The notes below the pieces were generated by a model that was not told the DNA's origin, did no database searches, and was given only the letters and a program-made list of their open reading frames with translations. From Paragyromitra xinjiangensis (lineage: Eukaryota > Ascomycota > Pezizomycetes > Pezizales > Discinaceae): 64,000 nucleotides of DNA. The translations under genes and the position numbers were made by a program. The DNA lies in assembly GCA_038503065.1 (NCBI GenBank), contig JBCAMK010000016.1, positions 1,364,001-1,428,000 of the forward strand. The letters are read 5' to 3'. Positions 47,302 to 59,580 of the stretch are shown piece after piece; the stretch's first letter is position 1, and each line of letters begins with the position of its first letter.

Positions 47302-50300
47302 TTACAAGCTGTCTCTTTTACTTAATAGCCCCCTCTCCCACTTACTTCCCATAAACCATTTCAGGGGTTGCTTGGCCAACATTCTCGGAGGGTCGAACAT
47401 GATTCTCTCGGCTTCCGCATACAACTTCGTTAGTGTTTCCTTGGTCTTATGCAACGGAACACCAATCCTTATATCGTCCGTCGCAATCTCCTTCTCGCGT
47501 GTTATAAGCTCATCAATAAACTCATGCATCTCCTGCCCCGTGGTATCCCTCGCACACGCTAGACGCGCAATCACACTCTGTGCACTTTCGCCAGCCTTTT
47601 GTCTTGCCATAGCACTGATGATACGCTGAAGGAGAACCCCACGCTCGCCAATGATCGAAAATTCGCGAGTAAGTATAGGGTCATAGGCAATAACTAAGGC
47701 CTTCAGAAGTGCATCCGTAACTGTCATCTCCCCAAGCCCGCTTTCACGTCTGATAGCCGCCAACTTCCGGAGGATTGCATACTCTGTGATACGGTCATGC
47801 ATGTGTCTACATACACCCAGCGTCTCATCGAAGGCTTGGATTGCCGCATCCCATTGGTGGAGATGGTTATGACAGACTCCTTTCCTCCAAGTTACTCGGG
47901 CAAAGGCCTTAAAGTCGACTGCCGTCATATTTTCTCCAAGTTGTACCGTGATATCACGAATCCATTCAATGTGCTCGATACATTCGCTCCAATTCCGGAG
48001 CTCGAAGGTGAGGTCACAGAGGCGGATACGAAGCAGAACCTCAGCGGAGATATTAGTTTTGTTTCGTGCACGCTGAAGGCCATCGTGGAGGTAGCGTTTA
48101 GCGGAGGTTATATCACGGAGTTGGAGCATTAGTTGCGAGCGGACGAATTCAGGGTAGCCGAGGAACCGGGAGGAAGGAATATAAGATTTCTTTTCACCCG
48201 AAAGGTTCCCATCGTATTTGGTTGGTGTGTTTTCTAACAATATGGTGACCCATTCATAACTGGCAAGGAACGGCTCGAGGCTGGTTCCAACCGCGGAGTC
48301 GATGCAATTGTCCCATATCAATTTCAGGTCTTTCCTGAGCTGAGCGCTGAGCGCCGGACTAAATCGTGCCGCGAGAGGTGCTTGGATAGCGATAGATCTC
48401 AGGCGAGAAAATGTCACAATAAGTCGCATCCAGATATCATCTGGGTCATTTTTCGCCTCCCAAACTACCCACGCCTCACGAGAAGCATTACTGATCATGA
48501 GCCCATTCCAAGGTTTTCTCAGTCGAAGACCATCTATCATACCATCTGATACTGCAGCTGACTTCTGTTTTGTCGCTTGTTCTTCTAGTATGGCTAGCGA
48601 TTCTTGGAAGTTCGGCAAGGTATTGTTGGCAAATGTCATCAGTTCAATGCTTCTCTCGATCTGGGTACGAAATTCCAGTATTGACGAGTTCTCGGAGTGA
48701 TACTCGCATAGCCAATTGGATGCGAGCAGTGCGGCCTCCATGGCAGTTTCTTGCACGTTATCATCCCCACGTCTGGCACGCAGTTCGCTAAAGCGCTGCA
48801 AGATAGTTTCGCTAAAGTGCGCGATCAGTGACGCACTCGATGAGAGCTCTTGGTCGACAAGAGTCATGGACGCAACTCGAGAGTAAATGTGCAAAGGGAA
48901 TATATCGAATAGTTTATCTGGGGTTTCGTTCTGCAACGAGATGCTGATTGCTGATAGGAAGTTTGTTTCATCTTCCCGGATTTCCTGTGCCGCAAGCTCG
49001 TATGTCTCTTCTGGGTGATCAGCCCAATATGCTGACCGTTGCGTGTAGTAGCTGAGAAAGGCACATGTAATAGTGTTGTAGTCGGCAATGATCGTTGGGC
49101 TGGGTGATTCTTTCTCTTTCTCGACGGTTTGCCGTAAGAATAACGTCAATAAAGGATGAATATGGTAGTATTGTGGTAATGATTCCGAAGTACCCACATC
49201 ACCGTCGTCTGATAGGAGCTCGAGTGATAGTAAGTCACGGATAATGTAGCCGTATCTCAGCAATAACCCTGTCGAGGAGATTATCGATTTCGTCCGCTGC
49301 CTTTCCCACTCTAACGGCCTTTGACTAATTGAAAATTGCTGCACAACTTCTGTTGTGCTTAGAAGCGCTTTGTGGTATAGCAGACTGTGGATATAGGGGT
49401 TGATGTCTTTGGGAATGCGTGTCCAAAAGGGCGCTAGGCATAGGAGAAGTTGTTTCGAGTCTTTGTCTAGGCGTTCCAGCAAGTCGACCATGTTACGCAT
49501 AACCTTAATAGTATGTATTGCGTCCAAAGTTCCTAGGGGAAGTGCACCTTGTAGGAGGGACATGAAGGTGGTCTGGGGAGAATCATCGTAGATAGCGATA
49601 TTAGGTAGTGTGATATTCTGTCAATATCAATTAGTAAGTGGCTCTTCTAGAAGAGAGTTGTAGCAAAAATGTTACTGACTATCACAAGCGGGTTCATCTC
49701 TGAGAGTTTCATCAGCTTCTGGATATACTTCTGATTTTCCGCTCCTCGAAAACGCTTGCGATCACCCCCATACCTGTCAATCACCCTCCCTGCAAATTCA
49801 AACGCATGGCTCATATCTAGTCTTTTAAGATGATATGTTTTAAACTTGACAATGCTATCGTTCAACCAGCATTCTTGTTGATTAGACACGACTAAAACCA
49901 CGGTCCGACCTCCCTGCAAACTTTCAAGGAACTCATTCATCTCTCCCTTCAGCCTCTCGTTGTGTCTGACGGATGCATCTGAGGACTCCAAGCTATCAAG
50001 GACGATCAAATACGGTGTCTGACGGAGCTTATCTAGGGTTTTCTGAATCCAATCTTCCGGGAAAATCTCATTTTCGCTTGGCGCTGGAGAAGGCGACCTA
50101 GACCGTGACCAATGTTGTAAAAGTGCCCCTCGTATTGGCGACCGGTTTCTGGTGGATTTTTGGCTACTGCTACCGTCGGAGTTGGGAGGGAACAGGGAGA
50201 GGTATAATTGGCGTGTGATCATCTCCACATTTAGATGAGGCTTTTCGTACCAGTCGAAGTAGAAGCTGCCGCATACTAATGACGTTGCTTTCCACCACCA

Positions 50301-51969
50301 ACATAGATGTAATATCAATGTTGACTTTCCGATTCCTGGCGACCCAACCACGCGCAGAACTGATGTGTCTAACATCGTTTCTATTTTGAAGATATCGCCG
50401 TCTCTTCCTACCATTTCGCCTTGGGGTGCTATTAATCTGGGTGTTGAATTCCCTGGTTGTCGATCTGCTATATACGCCACCGATCCTTTGGGGTCCGGGC
50501 CGCCCGCCTGCAAAAGCCCCTGAAATTTGGAAAAGATACCTTTCGAGTCGTTCTTCGTCGTTGAGTCACCATTAATATCATCGCCCACAACTGATATTTC
50601 TGTGCCACCGCTGTTGTAGAGAACAGGGACAACCCAGTCCTCGATAGGGACCTTGATCCCAAATCTCCCATCTCGTATTTGCGCTTTCATCATAGCTCTC
50701 CGCGCCTCCGAGAGTGCTATTGCGAAATCCCAGGATCCTGTTAAGAGGGATCGATAAAATGTTGACATGAATACTTCTATCCCTGCATTCAAAACCTTGT
50801 AAGGGAATGCTATTACGGCGCGCACACCGTCCTGAACGAGGGCTTCCGCGATATTTGCTTCACATGTGCCGAAAGCTTTTGCTGACCGGGATGCGTTCAA
50901 GACAACCAACTTGATGCCATATGTTGAGAGGAGTGCCGATACTTCGGCCGCGGATCGCCATGACCGTTTTTTTGAGGAGTGATCTGATACAAATGCCAAT
51001 GATACCAGATCCCGTTTCCTTGCCTTGTCGTGGGTCACTTTCCCATGGACGTCGAAATGGATTAGGTGGAAGTAGCCTTTTCCGCGTCTGCTGAGGTGCG
51101 CCTGCAGCGATTTCCAAGTTCCAGGTCTTACAATTTCCAATTGTATTGGTGCTGTGGTTCCAACCATTCCTTTTGTTAGCTGCCTTACGATATCCGCCAA
51201 AGGCCTCGCTACCAATCTTGGGTTCGCAACTTTGCCGCCTCCGGACTGGGTTGGTGCTGCTTGGGATAATGAATGAGATACCACGAGTAAGATTCTGAAT
51301 GATTGTGACCGAATTGCGATAATCGGTCCGTGAGTAAGAAGGTCATTGCTGTGTACTTTGCGTCGGACAATTAAACACGGTCTCAGATGGCTTGGCCATA
51401 TCTCTGGATTCTCTAGTGCTTCCCAATGCAATCCATGGATTATACTCTCCGCATCACCTCCAAAGCACCCTTCGATATCCACATACCACCTCCTCCCTCT
51501 TGTATTTGAATTGCTGGACTCCATACCAAGTTTCGCACAATTCCCGGTAAAGTTTCGCCTACTCACTGTATCTTCCGGATAAGGATATGTAAGCACTTCA
51601 TGGAGGTTTATTTGATCCATCAAGCTCATGGAATATCTCCACAGCTCTTTCGATGCTGCACGAGACTTATATAATTCGAATGGATGGTGGATTGGATGAT
51701 CTTCGAGCGCCCAACGCAAGCACTCTTCTTCCGAGGCCGTGAAAGGGTCTACGAGATTGACAACTGCATGGTAAGTCCCGCAGCTTACGGAGACTTTCCA
51801 TTGACGGCAGTCGCGGGGGTTTGTGCCTCGTTGTTCGAGTTCGCGGATGCGGATTATGCTGTCTTGTGGTGAAGGACTAATGGTTAGAGTGGGATTAGCT
51901 ATGAAACGAAATATAAGTAACATTAGATAGAACGGGAACTTACAACGAGGGATTCCTCATATGGGGCAT
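47302..51969 (-). CDS. CHAT-STAND NTPase-TPR protein (fungal NLR-like)
   Basis: A large signal-transduction protein of NLR design: N-terminal caspase-like CHAT domain, central STAND P-loop ATPase, C-terminal helical repeats. Model: exon 1 51944-51969 (less certain), exon 2 49680-51876, exon 3 47302-49617; introns 51877-51943 and 49618-49679 (GTCAGT donor, CTAAT branch); 1512 residues. Numbered from the in-frame Met at 51923, CHAT covers about 200-440 with HFDVHG (His293) and VVLNASRSA, where Ser345 occupies the catalytic Cys position of NAC. The NTPase has GSPGIGKST (K533) and Walker B LIVLDSLE (D643); between them lies an Arg/Ser-rich insert (about 586-616). MNPLVI resembles the GxP/NPL motif. 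Exon 3 encodes TPR-like units, the clearest reading WRKGVCHNHLHQWDAAIQAFDETL. Related fungal proteins are tied to self/non-self recognition and cell death; that role is inferred here. Confidence 0.88.
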
Positions 51970-54900
51970 TATCAGGGAGTAAGGTGTAGAGGGTGAATGA
52001 ATTATGTTTAAATGGAGGTTTCGAAGAAGTAGGTTATGGTGAATAAAAAGAAATCTATAAAGTTACCTAGCAGCGTCCTACAACCGAAGGGGCGGTAGCA
52101 ATCGATCTCTTTAGCCAAGAAAAGGGATACACAGAATAAAACGTAAATCAAATATCTACGATGCTGGTGATATGTATATGTACAGTTTGGTTGGCGCCCT
52201 CGTCACCCCATCATCAAGATCTATATACGAAAATAACGAGAGAGAAGACGTGTCTGCTTCTAGGATCCTGATATTGTCATAGTTAGGAACCAAGGAGAAT
52301 GGCGCCCCCATCTAGCTTAACAGGTAGGTGGAACGCTCGGCGTCAGTTGTACCTTTTTTCCTTCGGTAGACGCTGTGTTTGTGCCCGGATTATGTGTTTC
52401 TGCCTCTAGGCACAATCTCGGTCATCGGGTATGGCACCGAGAACAGCAGCTCGTAATCACGATCAAATGTTTGTGCCTTTTCATGCAGCGCTTAGAGGGG
52501 CGTAGAGGATCGCGTGGACTATCGCCATGTGAGTATTAGCGTTTTGAGCGAAGAAGGAAGGAAGGGCGGATGCAGCATCCCGGGTTAGCTGTAGAGGCGC
52601 CGTAATATCAGTTGAGTGCCTGGGGTTGGGAGAAGATCTTAGGGTAAGGTCTTTAGACTCTTCTGGAAACGTTTGTGGTTGTGCAGCCACCCGATAAAGC
52701 TTAATCAATAGAAACCTCACGAGAGGGTTTTGGTGCGGGTTGAAGAGCCGCTAGAAGAGCCAGTACTTTATTTGTCTATCTAGATTATCAACGGGTTCTG
52801 GCAATTTGTTGGTCCTGATAGCTCAAGTTTGGATTTCTATTATGCTGTAAACGCTACTCATGTCAACAACAGGCTAAATCACGTGACCTGATTTTGGTGG
52901 TGAATTTGCCCCATACGATCACCTGATTTAGCCGGCTGTCGGCGACATGAGTAATCGCGACATGTTTAAGACATGCTTGTTCGGCTAATCCCGAACGTTA
53001 TGACGTGAGATTATAACAGCCCCCTGAGCTCCCTATTTGGACCAAATGAAACACTCGTTTCAACTGAGATATCTGTCAAAAACTCTTGATTTTCCCTAGT
53101 GGTGAAACTAATTATATGGGGCTGGTCGATACCTGGTTCATATGATTCTTGAATCACTGCTGACAGCTGCCTAGGGACCAAACGTGCATAAACTTGTTCG
53201 GCTCTATACCAATACCGAGGAATCTACTCGCAGTGACGCGGGCATGGGATTTGACCGGGAATGATTTGTCAATTTTGATCGGCTATCGTAATGCTTAAAT
53301 TTCTTGGCCGTCGTACCGTGCGGGAGAGGCTTGTATCATAGGATTGATGGGTAAGCCTCCTAGCATCGAAATATCTTGGCTGAATGCCCCTATAGATATG
53401 CGTCTCGTCTAAGCGCATATATGTAATAGGTAGTCTACTCCACATGAGTTGTCCGGGGGAATTCACTATTATAGGGGAAAGTGGTTGAATGAGAAGAAGG
53501 GGGCGTTAAATCAGTAAGGAGTCTCAGAGAAGTTCTCTAGAAAGACCCTTTCATCTGCTAGATATGGGCAAAAGAAATTGATATAGACGCCTTAGCCAGA
53601 CAGATAGGTTCGGCGGTCGGAACATAAGCGTTCTCTGGAAAAATTAGCAGAACTACATGTAGTAGTTATCTTGAAGACAAATAGTCCTGGGGAAATACAC
53701 ATGGATGTGTCATCCTTCATATATGGGGGTTGGGGTTTCTCCATTCTCGCCAGTCGCGGGCCTATCTGGATTTACTTCTCATGCATTTCATCGATGATTA
53801 AGGTATTGGAAATATTGATGACGTATAAGGGTTTTCTGGTTCTTAATGTTGTGGATAGGGTGGTAAAACTTCTCTGCTGTTGTGATTTAGGTGTCTTTCT
53901 CTAGCCTACTAGCCTGTAGTCGTTAAGGGCATGACGCTGAGATTTCGATGAGTAGTGGAGATATCCCGCCCAGGGTATACTGTATTGGATGAAAAGCATC
54001 AATAATTTATAGGAGTAATGCAAGATTACTACTTTCTAAGGAGGGACGGTATTCCGCAAACTGTATTATGTTTGAAACATGCCAAAACAACCAAGATACG
54101 CGAGATAGAAGTTTCTTGTCTAGGGGTAAGGGTTGCAACTAGAACGCAGATCAACGAAACTTTCCAGCTCCTTTGGATAAAACATAATCTTTCAAGCTTT
54201 AGCTTTGTACTAGTATGAGGAGTGATGTTAAATGTTAATTGGCCTGGGTCTATGGGTATGTGAGTGATAGTTATATAGGGATTGAATATTTGTCCGTACT
54301 TACCCATATATTTTGGAGAGTCATCTCTCATGTTCTGCTACAGAATTGTAATTCTCTTCTAGCCGATTAAGAGATTGAATGTTTTGCTAGGTAGGTTTAG
54401 GTTTGTCCCGTCGGTTATTGGTGGGTACGTGGTGGCTATTAGGAACGGATCGTCGTTTGCGTTACCTGCTCTGGGGACAAAATTTTGCTAGCAAATGTGT
54501 TAGTACTTAGATATATTTTTCTGATACAGCTTGCGAGCTAATATCTCGAATCTTAGAAACTCGAGATAGCAATCTGGGCCCCGACCTCCCTCCTGTTTTT
54601 CTGACCGTGCCCAGAATAGATTTTGGGTCTTTAGCCAAATAATGAAAGCCTCCTCTCGAGACAAGGGTAGCCATTTTCTTTGGTTAAACCGATTAGGTTG
54701 GCGTGTGTGGATGTTTACGCTGGGCTGGTCTAGTAGTTTGAGGATTAATGCTGCTATCGTCTCTAGGATCCTGATCTTCATCGGTAATCGCTGTTCCTTC
54801 TGCCTTCATTATCCGGGTGTACGCGGGTTCCAGTGGATGAAGGAGTCTTAGGCTAGTGCGGCGTGATCCTGAACGGCGGCTAGATGAAAGGGGTGAAGAT

Positions 54901-57900
54901 ATTTACTTTGGGTCTTTAACTGAAATACACATGTTAGGGTACTAGTGGTAGCGGATTATGTTGATGAAGTTTGTGGTTGGGAGATGGTGAGTTGTAGGAG
55001 ACTGTAGATAATGTGTAGTGAGTATTTGGCTATAGGCATACGTGAAAATTTTATAGATCGGAGCCCCAAGTTGTAGATGTTAATTCTATGTAAAAATTAT
55101 TTGGCATACTGTCTTAGCAGCTCTTTTATTATCTTATTAGACTGTCTAACTATGAGTTGGGTCTGGCGTGACTGAATCCCACGGTAGATACTTAATAGAC
55201 TAGTCCATATCGGGAATAATGGCCCCGGGGAAATGCCATCCGGGCATTAGGCCGGCCGGTGCTGGCTGGCGATGGTAAGTCTGGGCAAAACATCTTATTA
55301 CATAGTAGGATATTGTCTTGGCAACTAAAGTGGACATGAATGTGATGATTGTTCGTCATCACACCGAGAGTAAATTATGTGTTTCGTAGAACCTGTCTAT
55401 GTTCCGGTTAATAGGGTTTGGCCACCTATATCCTATGGTCGAGGCGACCTCACCCGACTGCGTGCCCGAGTCTACTAGTAGAATATCCTTTTCCTATGCT
55501 TGTAGGTGACTTTATAGTTTCTGGCCTTTTGGAAATTAGAGCATAGTACAATATTTGGCCCCCTTTCTACAGAGTGGTCTCAAAAGACTACTTGACCGAA
55601 TTTGTAGTTAAGGAAATATGACCCCACGTCAAACTACTCCGGATCCCACATATTTGAAGTCTAAGGATATACGATCAACGATGAAGTAAGGCCATTTGGG
55701 ACGAGGAGTTAAGTGTGATTGTTTTGTCAGAAGTAATTCCGGAGCGGTAATCTGGTCAGATCTGAAGAAGGTAGTGGGTAACAAGCGGTACTCTGCTCTA
55801 GCGCCTGTAATATAGATCTTATGTCGGGCGGTATAATCGCTTATTCCAATGTAGTGATCGCTGAGAAACGCTTTAGGGCTCGGAAGACATTTCTTCAACT
55901 AGTGTGATATCAAGGATGAAGGGAAGAGAACGGACATTTTTTAGACACAAAGCCTGGGGAGATGGAGTAATAGTGCTGAAAGGAAAACTAGAAGTAAGAA
56001 CAAGTAGGACGGAAAAAACAACGACTTCGGAGCCGATAGATACATTATACCTCCTAGGATCAACCAGTTCTATTTAGATAACGATTTGGTTAAGTAGGTG
56101 AGTAATGAAATTAATCACCGGAGTTGACTGCCAGTTATTATCTCGTCGGACATACTTCGTGCATATGTACATATACACTAAACCACTGCAAGGCATTCCT
56201 TTGCAAGAACTGTCTGAAGAATGAGAAATGAGCACAACCCAATTTAATTGAACAGTACTTGGCTGTCTACAAGGTTATCTCCAATGATGCGATATTGACT
56301 GTGTCATATAATTAGTTGTATTTTCCTCTACCCGGCGGGTTCCTGAACCACCGAAGCTCTATCAACGCATACGTAATATACATGTACTTAGGGGTGCCCT
56401 ACATACTATCAGCAAATTTTCATCTAGTAAAGAGAGTTATGCTCGATGGGTGGGATAACCCATTGTAGATCTTCATAACATGAATGACTTGGGGATTTTT
56501 TGGGTATGCACACGTAACTACCCACTGACGTCAATACTATCCATCTCCGGAGCGGTTAGAGGTAGATCCGGAGCTGACGTACGTGTTCTCGAAATATGCG
56601 TCCGGGGGCCCGGCCAGGCCTCCATAAATTTAATGCCAAGAACCTCTTAAATCAGCTCCGACTCCGAATTATGGCAGTAACCTGGCGGGTTCCAGTGGTA
56701 TCTGTATCGGTGTGGAATCTGCATCTAGATGCTGGTAACTCCTAGTTGGATGGGATTAAGGTCAGTGGTTCGGCGTTCTGGTGGAACTGTTGGGCGCCAA
56801 CTTGTAAGTACGAGAGAGGATATTTGGGTGCTTTTTCATGATCCCTTACTACTGTCTTTTCTCTAAGAAACCTTAGTTTCGGTTTTCGTCCATTTAGGGA
56901 GTTCAAGTGGAACGGGAGGAAATACTCTGAGTGTGAGTATATTTGAAGAATCAAATTACTGCGTACAAACGGAGTAAGGTGTTTGGACTCGCCAGCGATC
57001 CAACTAATCTCAATATATCGACATGTTGTTGATTCTCGCTTTAAGAAGCCGACAGATCTTATCACGGTGAAGGGGGGTAAGCAGATAGGAGCGATGCTAC
57101 TTGGTGTTATGGTGGTAAAAGCTAGATTCGTTACTGGCCGCGTAGCTTTAGGCGCTGCGTTTCACTTTGAGCCTGTAGTGTAGACTACATGAGAAGGCTT
57201 GGGTGGTGCTTTAGGAAGCTGATATTGTATTCTAGTAATAACGTAAGGTTTATATCTCCTGCAGCTGAAAAGAGATACCATAAGTAAGGTTGAGAATCAT
57301 GCAATTCTCACTGGGTTAATTTTGCAGTCACTGAAATATCATATGCACGGTGGTTTTCCGAAACACGGGTTCCCCAAGAGAAAGCCAATCATAGGCGACT
57401 AATTAAAAATCTACCGATATAAGTGACTCAGCGGTAAGTAGGGGGAGGATATGTATATGAGGTGTTTTTCCGAGGCATGAAGTCTCGTCAATTAAACCCA
57501 AATTTGAATTCCGATATTAACCCACGAATATGCCAAGCTTAGTTATCCTTGTACTTCTGCAACTTTTTCAGATAAAGTAGGTAGTGCACTACCGGCTTGT
57601 GCCGAACGATCAAGCATCGAGGGTTTCGGGATGTGTGGTAAGGTGGATTCAGCCTTCAGCCATTGGCTTATGCCTCCTCACCTTTTTTCCCCGCCATAAG
57701 AATCCGGATGCCGAGAAAGGATTCCGGGTGCGGTTGAAACTGCAACATAATGTAGAGCAGGGAATAACAAACTTTGCAGGCTACTAACTAGCTGACCGGA
57801 ATCCAGCAGTGGGGTCTGATCGACGCACTTTGGGTCAGCACCAACGGAAGTCGGTGTATTGGAAATGGCCAATACCCTTGTTGGGCGTTTAGAGTTTCGG

Positions 57901-59580
57901 TCGAGGTATCCGAAGTGCATTCCAGACTTAGAAAAATATTACTTCGCTTACTCTGGGCCGAAGAGCCAGAGAGTGATGTGAAATGAAGTCTAAAGAAATT
58001 TTGAAACGCGTTCAAGCCTAATTCTAGAAAGCCGTCAACATGGCAACTGCTCATTGATACCTTTTTTTCATGTATATTCACTGGATCTGAGCTGAAAAGG
58101 CGGGGTTTCCTGCCTTAGCCAAATGTTCAAGTATACCTCCTACACTGCTCTAGAACTGAGTGCTTTGCCGAATGACAAATCATAAGAGATCACTCGGTAA
58201 ACGTGTCATCACCTAGTTTCTTCTAGCTACTGCTTCCCAGGTCTATAACTTTTGAGCCTTCCAAAAAAAATGGCAATAATGTAGTCTTTGAGGCATAAAG
58301 TTGCAAAACATCTTGAACAATTCAAGTACCATTGAGCGAGGGAGGTCATGGCACTACCGGTGATAAATACAAGGTAGGATTCTATCGGTCGCGTCGCCGA
58401 AACCGCCAATCAAATTATACACACATTGCCAAGAAGATGCATGCTGGCCGTTAGATGCTGGCAAGGCTCAGTGTTAATCCTACTGAAATGAAGCAGGTCC
58501 AGGAGTTCTTCTCTAGGGTACAGAACTGCGTGATTTGTAATGGTTCCTGAGTATCTTCTGATCCAGGTTTTACCTCTTGCGTAACTGCGATATCTGCAAA
58601 CACAACAGTGGACTTTAGGTTATGACGGTCTGCAATAATGTGATTTACCCGAAGGCGATTAATGGGTAGACTAATCTTTGGGTTGACATAAAATAAAGAA
58701 ATCGCACAAGGCATATTGCTAGAGGCTACAAACCCAGTAGTTTTGGTGTTCATATGGGTACTAATTAAATTGCAATCAAAGAAGCTTACGACGTCCGATT
58801 CCTTTTATCCGAGGGATTTGACGGCTCTATGTCTATGTTAGGAGAATCGCAAACTACCCCGCATTTTTCGGTAACTGTATAATTAAATGCAGCTGCCTAT
58901 GGTAGAGAGTATAAGCTCCTTGTACCTGAGTTTTGTTTCGGTTGATCTAATGCACCCCAGCGCCTCCGCAATTAACGTTATGATTCCCTTGATATCTCGG
59001 ATCTAACCGACGCGTGGCCTTGAACTCAATTACTGACATGGATTTCGTTGGAAATAAGCTTATAGATGTGGGTGCGCTTTGGCATCGGTATTCAGGGAAG
59101 TATCTCGGCGTGCCTTACTCCGGCAGGTTCCGTTATTCTGCAGCTGTCGATAATGGTTGATATTATTTTAAGAAAAATACATAGTTGAAAGAAGCGAACC
59201 GGCTAAATATCCCCATATGATCCTACATGAGTATTGAGGTAATGGTTTGCCCTAGAAGCGGGTCTCGTCATGTCTAGAGACTAAAGTAATATCAGACCTT
59301 GATATGGCGTCGACCTCACTGAGGGAAACAATGTAGTTCATCATTCTAGGATTTCTATACCGAGAATCCTAGTATTTTTTCAGGTATCCACGGAGGTGCC
59401 AAGAAGACTTGCGCAGTCCACGGGCAACAATATGGAGTAAAGTTCAGGATATCAAGACCAAAGACTTTGATTGAAATAGTTTAAAAAGGGCACCATTTCT
59501 TTCCTCTAACGGTTATCAACCTTTCCTTGAAGCCAACAATTTCAGTATCACAACAGTACTTCATACATATCTTATTCAAA
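51970..59580. other. Gene-free stretch upstream of the CHAT gene
   Basis: About 7.6 kb without a convincing gene. The minus frame 52481-52720 and others are under 110 codons and match nothing I recognise. A 99-bp foldback lies at 52855-52953. The first few hundred bases hold the CHAT gene promoter and the last hundred the dioxygenase promoter (an A/T-rich TTTAAAAAGG at about 59480 may be its TATA region). Confidence 0.5.
52855..52953. mobile_element. Short foldback element (99 bp)
   Basis: The left arm (52855-52886), starting TACTCATGTC and ending GGCTAAATCACGTGA, matches the reverse complement of the right arm (52919-52953) over about 30 positions, with a 3-base gap and a few mismatches. 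The 32-bp centre is unique. It carries a CACGTG box in the left arm only. It looks like a tiny MITE or solo inverted repeat; the target duplication is not clear. Confidence 0.55.

Noticed and set aside
13857..53466. Similar peptides (RPRYFD) in minus frames at 13857-14078 and 53269-53466
   Set aside because: Nucleotide similarity is limited to about 25 bp with many differences; too weak for a dispersed repeat without a search.
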